Below, in pieces: positions 37,048 to 49,500 of a DNA stretch of 64,000 nucleotides. The stretch spans positions 13,596,145 to 13,660,144 of the forward strand of contig CM022679.1 of the NCBI GenBank assembly GCA_012295275.1, in the 5' to 3' direction. The stretch comes from Chrysomallon squamiferum (taxonomy: Eukaryota; Mollusca; Gastropoda; Neomphalida; Peltospiridae). The stretch's first letter is position 1, and each line of letters begins with the position of its first letter. The notes beneath the pieces are model-generated. The model saw only the letters and a list, made by a program, of their open reading frames with translations, made no database searches and had not been told where the DNA came from. The position numbers were made by a program, and so were the translations under genes.

Positions 37048-38123
37048 GTAGGTAGATGTGTATGTATGTATGTGTTTGTGTTTGTGTTTGTGTTTAGTTG
37101 TATGTATGTGTGTGTGTGTAGTTGTGTGTATGTCTGTGTGTAAGTTCGAATGTGTGTATGTGTCCTTTTTGTGTTAGTATCCGCATGTATGTTTTTGAAT
37201 ATTTGTGCATGAATGTTTTAAAGGTTTTTCTGTTAAAAATATTTTTGCTATTTGTATGTTTTTTAAAATGTTTCTATAAACAAACAGTCTTTCTAGGCTA
37301 GATGATACTATATTTTATAACACTACTGTCACAATTTTTTATGTGTTTTATTATTTGACAAATAAATAAATAAATAAACAGATAAAACCAGAAAAAAACA
37401 AATAAACAAACAAATAAATAAATAAATAAATTTGTTTGTATCTTTGTGTGTAAACATGTGATACATGTATGTATGCATGTTTACAAGTTTTTATTTTTAA
37501 TCTCATTTTTATGTGTAATATGTATTTTTTCTATGTATGTCTGTGTGTTATATTTGTTTTTAAAATTCCACACTCCTGGAAAATCAAACATTTTAATTTT
37601 ATGTTTAGGGATTTTATTGATTTAAATTTGATCAAAAAATTATATAATGTTTTTGTATATATCATCTATATATATGTTGATGTGTGTGTGTGTTTATGTG
37701 TTTTATATATGTTATAAAGTTTATGTGGATATATGTATTTATATTTATGTGTGTATGTATGTGTATGTATGTATATATATATGTATGTGTGTATCTAGGT
37801 ATATTTGTGTGTGTATGTGTGTGTGTTTAAGAATTAAAAAACTCAGTGGCACAGTAATGTTTTTATTAAAAACAAATTATTTTCTAATTTTATCTCTAGG
37901 GATTTAAGTTGATTTAGAGTTGACCACTGTAATGTATATTACAGTGTGCTTTGGTCATTTGACTATATATTTATGCACGAGTATGCGTGTGTGCGTGTGT
38001 GTGTGTTGTATTAGTTATAAAATATCTAATATTTGTATGTTTTAAAATGTTTCTAGGCTAGATGATGCTTTATTTTATAACATTACTATAACATTTTTTT
38101 ATTATGTCTTTCTATTTGCGAAA

Positions 38124-38154
<31 letters not shown>

Positions 38155-40787
38155 ACAGACAAATAAATACATAAATAAATAAATAAATAAATAGACACAG
38201 ATTTTCACATAATTACAGCTTTTGTGTATTTTATCTCAATTTACAATCAGAGAAAGGTAAATGTTATTATTATTACAGCGAGAAAATAATAAACATTTGT
38301 ATCTTTGTGTGTGTGTGTGCGCGCGTGTGACTGAATATATGTATTTGTCATTGTTTGTATATCAGGATATATATGTATGTATGTATGTATGTTTGTATGT
38401 ATTATGGCAGTGTATATATATGTATGTTTGTAGGTATGTGTATTTGTATATATGTTGCTGTGTTTATGTATTTATGTATGTATGTTTGTATATATATGTA
38501 TGTATGTATGTGTGTATATTTTACATTTTGGGTTATAACATTTTGGGTTTTGGTTTCATTTTGTACAGAGTAACAACTTTTTTTGTGCTTATTTTATCAG
38601 ATTATATTTGTCTTTGTTTTTGTTTCAGTATTCCTTGGTAATCAGATAACGAAAGGTAAGGCTTATTATTATTAGAGCTATAAAATAATAAATGTTTTGT
38701 GTGTATATCTGTGTATCAATGTATGTTTATGTGGATAATGTATGTACGTATGTATGTAGTTTGCTTGATAAAAATGGCTAAATTTATACTTTTTTCTAAA
38801 GGTGATGTTACAAAGTTACTTTGATTGTATTTCAGATCTTCCACAACATAACGAAATCCTTTATATAGCACTTGTCATAGCATGTCTAATAGCAGTAGTA
38901 GTATTATCAGCTGCAGCTGTACTGGTTTTCCTAAAATGGAGAAGACTGAGTAAGAACAAACATGAACACGATGTTGAAAAAGTTGAAGAACAAACAGAAC
39001 TAATGAAAAAAGAAAAAACAGCAGGTGAGTTATACATCTATTTTTCCAGTTATCAAAGTCTGAAAACACACTTACACACACACACCCGCACAAACACATA
39101 CACACAGACACACAACACTGCATATGTTTCAATTCAGATTAATTTTCAGTTCTGTCAAAAATACATAAATTTGTTTTTACGTGCCAGTCAATAGTCTAAA
39201 TGCACTGTGTATTCTTTCAATATTTTATTTGTTTCTTCTAACCACTTTTTGCTAATAATAAAGAATGGATGCTGTTGTTGCAGAAGTAACATACGAACTC
39301 TGACATCTCCTTGCTTTCTAAATGTCTGTATGACTGGATATCTACCTGTGTGTGTGTGTGTGTGTGTGGAGAGAGATATATATTGCGACGTTATGAAAAT
39401 GATTGTGTCTATTTATAAGATTTCCCAAATGTTTGAGTCTATTGTATGATTTCCTATTACTCACTTTTTGTATTTAAATGTATGCAATGAATGTTGCTGC
39501 TTTTTTATTACCAGTTGTAGTCTGTCATTGTTTGACTGTGACAGGCATCGTTGAAAAATAGCTTGATCCTATTAGCATGTTAATTTTTTCACTCTCTCAC
39601 TCACTCATGCATGCATCGCTCACTGTCTCATCCATTCACTTAGTCACTTGCTCATGCATATATATATACACACATGTACAGATACATACATTAATGCACG
39701 AAATAATAATTATTTAATCGTATTGGTCTTATCCATACAAACAACCTTTAAAGTATGAGTCAATGCTAATTTGGATATAGCCAAATCGTTTTCTGACAAC
39801 TTATAACAAATCAGTCCTCGTCAAACAAAATGATGTCATCATCACTGATGCAAATAAAGAGCGAAAATTACAATACTCATCCAGTTTCTTGATGTTACAT
39901 TTTTACTGTCATACTTTATCATTAGCAAAGACTAGTTGTCACTTATTTAAAAAAAAAAAAAAAAATGCATTTTTACCATTTGTTCATACTGTCAAAGAAG
40001 AGGTCTACATTAAGGTCAAATTGAAGATCATTATTGTTAATTTGAACAAACAAAATTTGTTTGTGTAAAATGTTTTCTTTAATGTCTTGCTGTGTCGTTG
40101 CAGTAACAGCATTAATTTTTGTTCAGTTTATAACAACTTCTGACTTAAGCTATTACGTGTTTTTCAGAGTAATTATGGCAATAATATTAATGCCGTCTAA
40201 AAATTTGTAGATGAAATATAATTTGTATATGTTGTACATTGAAAAAGAAATTTCTGAGTAGTAGATTTATATATTTTTAACAATGCTTATTTCATTTTCT
40301 TTTTTATTATTGTATTTATTATTTGTTTGTTTGCTTTTTTGTTTTTTCTCATGGAGTTATATTAAGTGACTAATAAAAGATATGAGTATATTCAGTTTTA
40401 ATTTTTCTAGAGAACAAGATCGTATTGCAGAACGTGTGTGCTGAATCACAGATAGAGGCAGGAGATGGAGCTGGGGACACAGATAAAACAACTTTGTGTC
40501 AGGCAGTTTCCAACGGGGATATCCACAGCAGCAGTGATGCAAAAGAAGGAGAGGATGTCGATGCTAATAGAAGTTCTAGAAGTGTGTTGTATCAGGTAAT
40601 AAGTGAAACATATCAAGATCATCCTGTTTCCAGAAACAGAAAAAGAAACACTGATGATGATACAGTGATTATCATACATAATAAGAACAAATGTATTCCA
40701 ATTGGATCTGATCATCATATTGAACTGAAACCAGTCATTCGAGCCGAAGATAAAGAGAACGGAGTAAAGACTGAAAAACTTCATTAA
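36885..40787 (+). CDS. Receptor copy C, complete four-exon model (251 aa)
   Basis: Model: 36885-37047, 38629-38655, 38836-39024, 40411-40787; 756 nt including the stop, all introns phase 1 with GT/AG ends. The protein has a cysteine-rich domain at residues 9-53, a linker at 55-70, a single membrane span at about 71-96, a basic stop at 97-104 (KWRRLSKN) and a cytoplasmic tail of about 150 residues. The tail has one ITIM-like site, VLYQVI, at 185-190 (Tyr187); Tyr194 follows but does not fit the motif. No signal peptide is seen. A leaderless single-CRD receptor is the layout of BCMA-type (type III) TNF receptors; that is analogy. An upstream leader exon is the alternative and would then clash with the 8-bp duplication in the first exon. 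It is the only copy with an open path from CRD to stop. Confidence 0.6.
38629..38655 (+). CDS. Stalk microexon, copy C
   Basis: The acceptor is gtttttgtttcag and the donor GAAAG|gtaagg. With the preceding G it reads VFLGNQITK. The length and both splice sites match copies A and B. Confidence 0.7.
38836..39024 (+). CDS. Transmembrane exon, copy C
   Basis: 189 nt, phase 1-1, acceptor gtatttcag and donor GCAG|gtgagt. It starts DLPQHNEILY, then a span rich in A, V, L and I (about 26 residues), basic KWRRLSKNK, and the acidic end VEKVEEQTELMKKEK that B1 and B2 have lost to CA repeats. In the following intron a CA-rich stretch begins only about 45 nt after the donor, which explains how the B deletion could form between short ACA matches. 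Confidence 0.75.
40411..40787 (+). CDS. Cytoplasmic terminal exon, copy C (complete)
   Basis: The acceptor is atttttctag; phase 1 entry gives E-N-K-I-V-L-Q-N-V-C and runs open 125 codons to TAA at 40785-40787. It holds the acidic AESQIEAGDGAGD block, the ITIM-like VLYQVI, a basic NRKRN run and an acidic C-terminus. No death domain or clear TRAF-binding motif is visible. AATAAA at 40786-40791 overlaps the stop codon and could be the polyadenylation signal of a very short 3' UTR. Copies A, B and D are damaged versions of this exon. Confidence 0.7.
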
Positions 40788-40789
40788 TA

Positions 40790-41590
40790 AATCCTAATTT
40801 AATTATTTTATTTTATTTTAAAAACGAAACTTTTTTATTTTATTTATTTATTTTATTTGTTTATTTATTTATTTCATTTTATTTATTTATTTATTTTATT
40901 TATTTATTTGTTTGTTTTTATTTATTTTACTTATTTTATTTATTCAATAATTTAATTTTTAATTTTATTCATTTTTTGTTTTTTTAATTTGTTTATATAT
41001 TTATTTTATTTTATTTTATTTTATTTATTTATTTTATTTTATTTAATTTAATATTTATTTCATTTTATTTATTATTTATTTATTTTATTTATTTATTTGT
41101 TTGTTCACTTATTTATGTTTTTATTTTTATTTATTCAGTAATTTAATTTTTAATAATGCTGTTTTTTATTTTATTTCAATTTGTTTACATAATTGTTTTA
41201 TTTATTTTATTTATTTATTTATTTTATTTATTTATTTATTTGTTTATTTATTTATTTATTTATTATTTTATTTATTTATTTATTATTTTATTTAATATTT
41301 ATTTCATTTTATTTCATTTTAATTGTTATTTATTTACTTTATTTATTTTCCTGTTTACTTATTTATTTTATTTTATTTTTATTTATTCAATAATTTAATT
41401 GTTAATTTTATTTCAATTTTTAAATATTTATTTCATTTATTTTTTATTAATTTAATTTTATTTTATTTATTTTATATTTATTTAATTTTATTTCATTTTA
41501 TTTATTTATTAATTTTATTTAATTTAATTTTATTATATATTTATTTATTTATTAATTTAATTTTTAATTTAATTTTATTCATTCATTCAT
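40790..41590. repeat. Low-complexity TTTTA/TTTA tract
   Basis: TTTA, TTTTA and TTTAA runs as after copies A and B. Apparent long frames are artefacts of T-rich sequence. Confidence 0.85.
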
Positions 41591-41957
41591 TTAAGCTTGT
41601 GTTTATTGAAGTTTAGTTTTGTTTTCAATAGTGTAAACAAACCATATTAAAATAATCTCCTTTTGTAACTACTTTTCTTTTGATTTTATTATGTTGATAT
41701 ATGTTTGCTTCGATATCATGTTTCTATTTCGGACTGTTTACTTAATCTAATAGATTATTTTACAGGATAGATTATTGTAAAACTAAAAAACTCATTCAGA
41801 TGAATAATATTTGCGAACGTCAGAACACAAAGAAACTTAATAAGTTAGATGATGTCACCATTTGATATAGAGTATGTTATTTATGGAGGTTAGAAGTATG
41901 CTTTGTTTTACTACATAATGTGTCTGACTTATTTGTTTAAGATTATTTTATAATGTA

Positions 41958-42168
41958 TTGGTTTGAGGAATAGCTCATGGGGGTTAAATTTAATTTAATC
42001 ATTACACAGAAGAAAACTTAAGCTTAATTGATAACAAGATGTAATTTAACCAATAACGTAATATCTGTTGTTATTTACCACTTCTTCCCAACATTCAACA
42101 AGTTTTTCGATGAAATCGATCAAAATTTGAATCAATTATGAACCGCAATGACTTATTCCTCAACCCAA
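41958..42168. mobile_element. Mariner-like MITE with TA duplication
   Basis: The left end is TTGGTTTGAGGAATAGCTCAT; the right end, reverse complemented, is TTGGGTTGAGGAATAAGTCAT. It is flanked by TA on both sides (41956-41957, 42169-42170). The matching sites in units A (about 3930), B (22330) and at 24140 read aatgTAcatga without it. It is 211 bp and non-coding. Confidence 0.8.
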
Positions 42169-42550
42169 TACATGAATACTGAATGTGTAGTACAATTATT
42201 TAGTTAATGAACCAAATATGCAAAATTACAAGTTAACAATGTCGAAAGCCAAATAGTAAAAATATATAAACAAAGATAAATTCAATACAAAACGAAAAAA
42301 AAAGAGTATATCTTGGATGAATAATATTTGCCAAAGTCAAACCAATTTATTTATTTTATTTTATTTTATTTATTTCATTATGGTAAAAAAAAAAAAAAAA
42401 AACATATAGAGTAGTTAACATATGATATGTAACAAACCATACCATAAAATATTTTCTTCTTTCTTCTTCACTAGCTACAGATAACTAGGGTTTTATTTTT
42501 TATTTATTATTATTTTAATGAGAGGTAATTATATAAATTGCAATACCCAC

Positions 42551-42663
42551 CTCCTTTAAATGGAACAAGGGCACATTTAGAAATTTCCCTGATAGACTTC
42601 AGTTCCATACATTTTTTCTTGTTTTTCCTACTTCAGTACAGTGTCCATAACAATGGCTGCAAG
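42551..42663 (-). pseudogene. Cysteine-rich exon b, copy 3 (4-nt deletion)
   Basis: It keeps the acceptor ctatcag and donor gtgggt of the intact copy. It is 113 nt: TCCA is missing after GGAAAAACA, so the frame shifts and meets TGA a few codons later. It also has an extra cysteine (CSHCYGHC). It lies convergent to receptor copy C, as exon b does to A and B. Confidence 0.65.
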
Positions 42664-44960
42664 CTGATAGAACAACAGTAGAATTAACTTAGTATTAACA
42701 TATTTGATTATTGTAGACATATTAGTTTTGTTTGTGGTATATGTGTAACTATTATAGACATATTAATACTTTGTTTTGAAGTGTTTGGCTTTATCAGTAT
42801 GTAACGTATGTTTCAGTAATAATTATGTCGAGGGTTCACTGTAACAGTGTACATGAATTCATTAGAAAAACATGGGGAGAAATCTTCTTGGATCCGAATG
42901 AGATCACAAATATTATTTTACACCGGCACCATCTAAATTAAGTTTGTATGATGATATCATCAGATACCAGTGAAACAGACAAGATTAAATCCTCGCCAGA
43001 CTATCCTTGGTCTACCCCATGGTGTAAAATAGCTCTTTATATTCCATGGAATGTTTTGGCTTACAGATTATACCCGATCATACGCTCTTATGTTATTCAT
43101 AAGTTGGTCTGTGTTTAAATGTTCTTTACAAGATAACATGAATGACACGATACAGTCAGTTTAAACCACACACAATTCACATAAGATCTTGAGAATGACT
43201 CGGATCACTTCAGAGATGTAATGAGGGTTTAGATATAATTATAGGTTTCTTAGATCATTTATCAATAAACAAAAAAATAAAAAAATGGGTTAGATCATTT
43301 ATTTGCTAAATCACCATATCCATTTGCACTGAATGAAAAGCTCAGTAAAACAAATAAAAATAATACATGTAAATGTTCGGAAGATTTCATAAAATGTCTG
43401 TCTGATCAATACTTTGTTATAATTTGTAACATAATTTTAATTCTTGAAGTGTAGAAAGATCTTGAACTTTCAGAATATTTAGCTTTTTTATAAATTGGTT
43501 CTGTTGAAGTAGCCAGAATATATTCTAGGCGTAAACAGTCTAGTACTCTTTAACCCCAGGGATAGTTTGGACAGGGGGTATTTATCCTGGGCTGTTACAC
43601 AACTAAAGTACATCAAAAGAACAAAAACTTGATATATTTAATTCTTCTTTTGTGATATAGTTCATGTTTTGTATTGCTGTTGTTATTTTTGTAATAATTG
43701 TGATAGTGTTAGTGTTTGCTTTACTTTGTCAGCTTTAGGTTTTTCTAATTATAATCAATAAAGTTTGAATAGTTTATTATTTGTTATTATTGCTTGTTAT
43801 TGTTCCTTTTGTTGTTGTTATTGTCGTTATTATTAGTATTTGTTGTTGTTGTTGCACAATGTGTAGGGTAGCGTTTAGCGCTTAACCCTTTCACTCCTAG
43901 ACTTTAAGCATGATAAAGATATCAAAGTTCGCTTAACATTTTATTTAGTTTACTTTTAAATGGGCTGGGTACCGACGAGACAAATTTAATGTTCAGTGAA
44001 CAGATTACTTATTGTCCTTATTTCACTGTCATGGATTATGAGACATTACGCACTATTAAAAAAATCAATTACATCAGACAAACACACCTTAAACAAAACC
44101 ATAACAATAAATAAACAAATTAATTCACTTACAGATTGACTGGTTGAACAGCTGATTGAACTACCGATGGATCTGCTGATTGACGAATTAATTGACCAGC
44201 TGATTAAATTAATCAAAAAAAAAAAATAATAATAATAATAATAACAATAATAAAAAATTAATAATAAAAAAAACCTACTTTCAGACTAAAGGACCTGATA
44301 CTAACCAGGTTATCGGATCTTAACAACTTTCTTATTCTTATTCTTTTCAGGTGTACAGCTAAACTTATCGTTTCAGGCTTGAAAAAGAGGAAATAAAAAT
44401 TAAACAACGTAACATAGGTCAAATGAAAGTTTGCCTACACTTGTAGATACATTCAGCGCAAATTGACTACTACTGTCTTTAATTACTGATGTTGTTCACG
44501 TGTATGTAATATTTTTTGAAACTGCCCAAAATTAAAAATTAAAGAAATTTGGGATATGTTGGATGATAAAGAAACAGCCAGCAATGAGATGAAAATGTCA
44601 AGAGCGCCCAAGAACTGAACAGCAAATAGGACCTGACCGTCACGAATCTCGTTATGAAAAGAACAAACTGGACGAAAACAACAATATCGAGTTCGTTACG
44701 ATTCCATCTGCTCGACTCTCTCTTTTGTCCTTTCTCTTTCCTTCCCCAAACACTTTTCTGCGACACACACGCCCTCTGGCCTGTCAGAAAGCGGGGCTGT
44801 CGTAGGCGTCCTTCACAACAGCTTGCTCTGATTAGCACGTTAATTGTTTTTCAGTCTGTAATTAAGCAGAGAAGGAGAAGGCCAACACGAGAGCACAGTC
44901 AGGCGGGGAAACCAATGTTTCTGAAATTACATTGTCTTCACGGACGACTATGCTAAGCAA

Positions 44961-45268
44961 TTGTCTATACTTATTTTGATAGGGTGTAACGTGCAGTTAA
45001 CCTGTGTCAACAACATTTACTATACCTAAAATTTTAATTGTCTATTCTTATTTTGGTAGGGTTTAATGTGCAGTTAACCTGTGTCAACAACATTTACTAT
45101 ACCTAAAATTTTAATTGTCTATTCTTATTTTGGTAGGGTTTAATGTGCAGTTAACCTGTGTCAACAACATTTACTATACCTAAAATTTTAATTGTTTATT
45201 CTTATTTTGGTAGGGTGTAATGTGCAGTTAACCTGTGTCAACAACATTTATTATACCTAAAATTTTAA
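44961..45268. repeat. Tandem repeat, 4 x 77 bp
   Basis: Units start at 44961, 45038, 45115 and 45192: ttgtctatWcttattttg, gtgcagttaacctgtgtcaa, ctatacctaaaattttaa. The partner region has a single shorter unit (about 60587-60658). Confidence 0.9.
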
Positions 45269-45863
45269 TTGTTTATTCTGTCCTCCGTGTAGATTCTTAT
45301 TTTATCTTTGTTCCCCGTATGGCCTTACTTGTGTTATTAAACAAAATTACTTAAATATATGTTGTATTGATTACATAGAGTATTATTATTAAGTCACCTC
45401 TAGATTATAATTAAATAATTAACTTGTATCTTAACTGGTGTTGTGTTTATTTCTCTTGTGGATAGATAGACTTATTGATTTATATAGACTGCTGTCAAAT
45501 TAGCGTTTAAATTCCTTGTTAAGTGGCCATTAAAGAACCTTGTTACCCTTAATGTAACATCTAAGATGTTTAATGTTTTATATACATACATAAATATTTA
45601 CATACATATATACATACATACATATTTATTTTTTGTTTCTGTGAATGTTTTATATAGTCTAAGCTTCTTAAAATATATGCAGATAATTATAGTTGTTTTT
45701 AAATTTTATTATTATTTCATGTATATATATAGATATAAAGTTACGAGTCAAGTCTTAATATTTGTGACATTTTCTATATTTTCGAAAGAAATTTAAAAAA
45801 AATATTTAAAAGTAATAAAAATAAATAAATAATATTAATAATATAAAATAAAATAAAATAAAA

Positions 45864-45894
<31 letters not shown>

Positions 45895-46040
45895 ACAATG
45901 ATAAAATAATAATAAAAAAATGTTTTATAAATTAAATAGTACTAAGTATATTAAATAAATAAATTGGTCGCTTATCTTGATCTTTAATACTGTACCGTTT
46001 CTTTGTAATATCTTATTTCGTACAATGACGTATGGGGTCA

Positions 46041-46270
46041 CCTCCCTGTGCCCGAGCCTATTGTTATATATTACTTAAGCAGTCAAGGATAGCAAATGAT
46101 AAAACAGTAGGGGCTTACAGTATAGTTTATTTTCCAAAAGACCAACAATGGATTAACATTTTACAGTCCAACAAAATGGGAGATGAAATCAGCATATTCT
46201 GTTGCAGTTTACTGACATGTGAAGAGGAGCCTTTGCTGTAGGCGTATGTCAGACTGCGGGCACAGTGAGG
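46041..46270. mobile_element. 230-bp MITE, copy 2
   Basis: Left end CCTCCCTGTGCCCG (one mismatch), right end CGGGCACAGTGAGG; the interior is as in copy 1. Confidence 0.75.
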
Positions 46271-46429
46271 TTAAACCTGTAACAACACAAGTGTAAACTA
46301 TTAAAGCGTACCTGTGGGTCTGATAAATGGTTTGATAACATTCTTAATACTTATATTACTGTTTTGATAGGCGAACGGTCTTTCATAGCAAAGTTTAACA
46401 ACAACAACAGCAATAATAATAATAATAAT

Positions 46430-48283
46430 AACGATATGGCGGACTAATAGCATTTTTTTCTTGTCTTGTTGATATAACTCGTTACAAATTAACACTGGAC
46501 TGAAAAAACGTAACTTGGAAGTATAAAGAATATATTTATAGTACATTTTTCTAATCACCAAAGAGAGATTATAATTTCGATAAACTACATGTAAAGGAAA
46601 TCATTAATTAATAAATTAAAAAGACAAAACAAAACAAAACAACAACAACAGAAGAATAAGAGTAATAATATTTAAAGAAAAAAATAAATAATGGAAGTGA
46701 TGATGGCAGCAGCATCAATAATAGTAGTGATAGTGATAGTGGTAGTTGTAGTAGTAGTAGTAATAGTAGTAATGAACTTCATGAACAAAACCTGAGAATT
46801 GTGAGCAAACAATTCAAATCTATCTATCTATCTATTTGTGAAAAAGCAATAGTGCATATTATATAGGAAAATCGGTGATAATATAGTCTCTCAACCCTCC
46901 CATAAGTTTGTTAACGACATAACTATTTTCCTCGTCTAATTTCTTATCAAGCCTCTATTTTTAGAATAGAAATAGAAAACCAAAATTTATGATGAAAAAT
47001 TGAGCAGTATAGGACACGTTATTATATTCTGTTTTATAAACATATTTCTATTTTATTTTGAATGATTTTATTATTTATTATTTATTTTATTTTATTTTAT
47101 TTTATTTTATTTTATTTTATTTTAAATCATATGAAAATAGGTAATCATATGTAATCAATGTTTTCTGTCCCGTATCTGTATTTGCAGATGCAATGACTGG
47201 CTTTCTTTTCCTTCTTTCTTTCTTTCTTTCTTATTTATTTATTTATTATTTTTATTGTAACTTTTTGTAATGTTTTTAGATGTTTATTATTACTGTTGTA
47301 ATTGCAATATTTTATTCATTTATATATTTTTAATTGAACAATTTTGAAATAAAACCATCATTTGTTAACTTATTTTCGTGTACTGCATATCTTATAAAGT
47401 AATATGTCTATGTCATTATTTTATAATTAAAGCCAGAAAAAAAGAAGAAAAAAAAGGTTTCTTGAATGGTTCGTAATCTCTATATTTTATGTACTTTGTA
47501 ATTAACTTCAAGTAGCAATAATAATAATAATTAAATAAAAAACATAATAATAAATAAAAAACTAAAATAAAGACTTGCAATTTCCGGTATTGATTTACTT
47601 TTAATTTGGTAAATAGAACCATTTATATCGCTTAAGCGACACGTAATTATTTTGTATATTTTCTAAAGAAATTAAAAAAAACAAAACAAATTTAATATAA
47701 TATATAAAAGTAATAAAAATAAATAAATAATATTAATAACATAAAATAAAATAAAATAAATAAATAAATAAATAAATAAATAAACAATGATAAAATAATA
47801 ATACAAAAATGTTTTATAAATTAAATAGTACTAAGTATATTAAATAAATAAATTGGTCGGTTATCACGATCTTTAATAGTGTATTGTTTCTTTGTAATCT
47901 CTTATTTCGTACAATGACGTATGGGGTCACCTCCCTGTGCCCGAACCTATTGTTATATATTACTTAAGCAGTCAAGGATAGCAAATGATAAAACAGTAGG
48001 GGATTACAGTATAGTTTATTTTCCAAAAGACCAACAATGGATTAACATTTTACAGTCTAACAAAATGGGAGATGAAATCAGCATATTCTGTTGCAGTTTA
48101 CTAACATGTCAAGAGGAGCCATTGCTGTAGGCGTATGTCAGACTGCGGGCACAGTGAGGTTAAACCTGTAACAACACAAGTGTAAACTATTAAAGCTTAC
48201 CTGTGGGTCTGATCAATGGTCTGATAAAATTCTTAATACTTATATTACTGTTTTGATAGGCGAACGGTCTTTAATAGCAAAGT

Positions 48284-48319
<36 letters not shown>

Positions 48320-49500
48320 TATGGCGGACTAATAGCAGTTTTTTTTCTTTTGTTGATATAACTCGATACAAATTAACACTGGACTGAAAAAACGTAACTT
48401 GGAAGTATAAAGAATATATTTATAGTACATTTTTCTAATCACCAAGGAGAGATTATATTTTCTATAAACTACATGTAAAGGAAATCATTAATTAATAAAT
48501 TAAAAAGACAAAACAAAACAACAGAAGAAGAAGAGAAATAATATTTAAAGTAAAAAATAAATAATGGAAGTGATGATGGCAGTAGCATCAGTAATAGTAG
48601 TGGTAGTTGTAGTAGTAGTAGCAATAGCAGTAATGAACTTCATCAACAAAACCTGAGAATTGTGAGCAAACAATTCAAATCTATCTATGTATGTATGTAT
48701 GAATGAATGTATGTATGTATCTATTTATCTATCTATGAAAAAGCTATATTGCATCTTATACAGGTGATACTATAGTCTCTCAAGCCTGCCATAAGTTTGT
48801 TAACGACATAATTATTTTCCTCCTCTAATTTCTTATCCAGTCTCTATTTTAAAAATAGAAATGGAAAACCAAAATTTATATCCGAAAATTGAGCGATATA
48901 GGACATATTATTATATTCTGTTTTATAAACATATTTCTATTTACTTTTGAATCATTTTATTATTTATTTTTTATTTTTATTTTTATTTAATTTAATTTTA
49001 TTTCATTTTATTTTAAATCATAAGAAAATGTGTAATCATATGTAATCAATGTTACCTGTCCCGTAGCTCTATTTGCAGATGCAATTACAGGCTTTCTTTT
49101 CCTTCTTTCTTTCTTTCTTTCTTATTTATTTATTTATTTGTTATTTTTATTGTAACGTTTTGTAATGTTTTTAGATGTTTATTATTATTATTATTGTTAT
49201 TATTGCAATATTTTATCTATTTATATATTTTTAATTTAACAATTTTGATATAAAGCCATCACTTCTTAACTTATGTTCATGTACTGAATATCTTACAAAG
49301 CAAGATCGCTATGCCATTATTTTATAATTAAAACAAGAGAAAAAGGAGAGAGAGAAAAAAAGGCTTCTTGAATGCTTCGTAATATCTTTATTTTATGTAC
49401 TTTGGGATTAACTTGAAGAAGCAATAATAATAATAATTCAACTTTAAAAAATTAATAATAATAATAAAAAATTAAAATAAAGACACATAATTTCCGGTAT
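46430..49500. repeat. Family-2 repeat array 3, first part
   Basis: Two successive long segments (46560-47640 and 48450-49500) with the GTAGTGGTAG-like run, CTAT repeat, tatttgcagatgcaat and ttaacttatg landmarks. No gene seen. Confidence 0.7.
47930..48159. mobile_element. 230-bp MITE, copy 3
   Basis: Same ends as copy 2, including the shared left-end mismatch CCTCCCTG, so copies 2 and 3 were duplicated together with their flanks. Confidence 0.75.

Larger units (their letters stand above)
42905..46430. repeat. Segmental duplication, partner 58890-61790
   Basis: Shared order of landmarks: atgatatcatcagataccagtg, agcgtttagcg..taaccc, cagattgactggttga, a GC-richer stretch with tcgactctctcttttgtcc, tattattaagtcacctctagatt, and the 230-bp MITE. 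The C copy has extra 43500-43850 sequence and four 77-bp repeats where the D side has one. A 99-codon - strand frame (44539-44838) is open in both, but most differences between the copies change residues and it has no known motif, so it is not called. Confidence 0.75.

Noticed and set aside
44539-44838. 99-codon - strand frame, repeated at 60164-60463
   Set aside because: Both copies are open, but the differences are mostly residue-changing, there is no known motif and no splice context. It is a by-product of a GC-richer duplicated segment.
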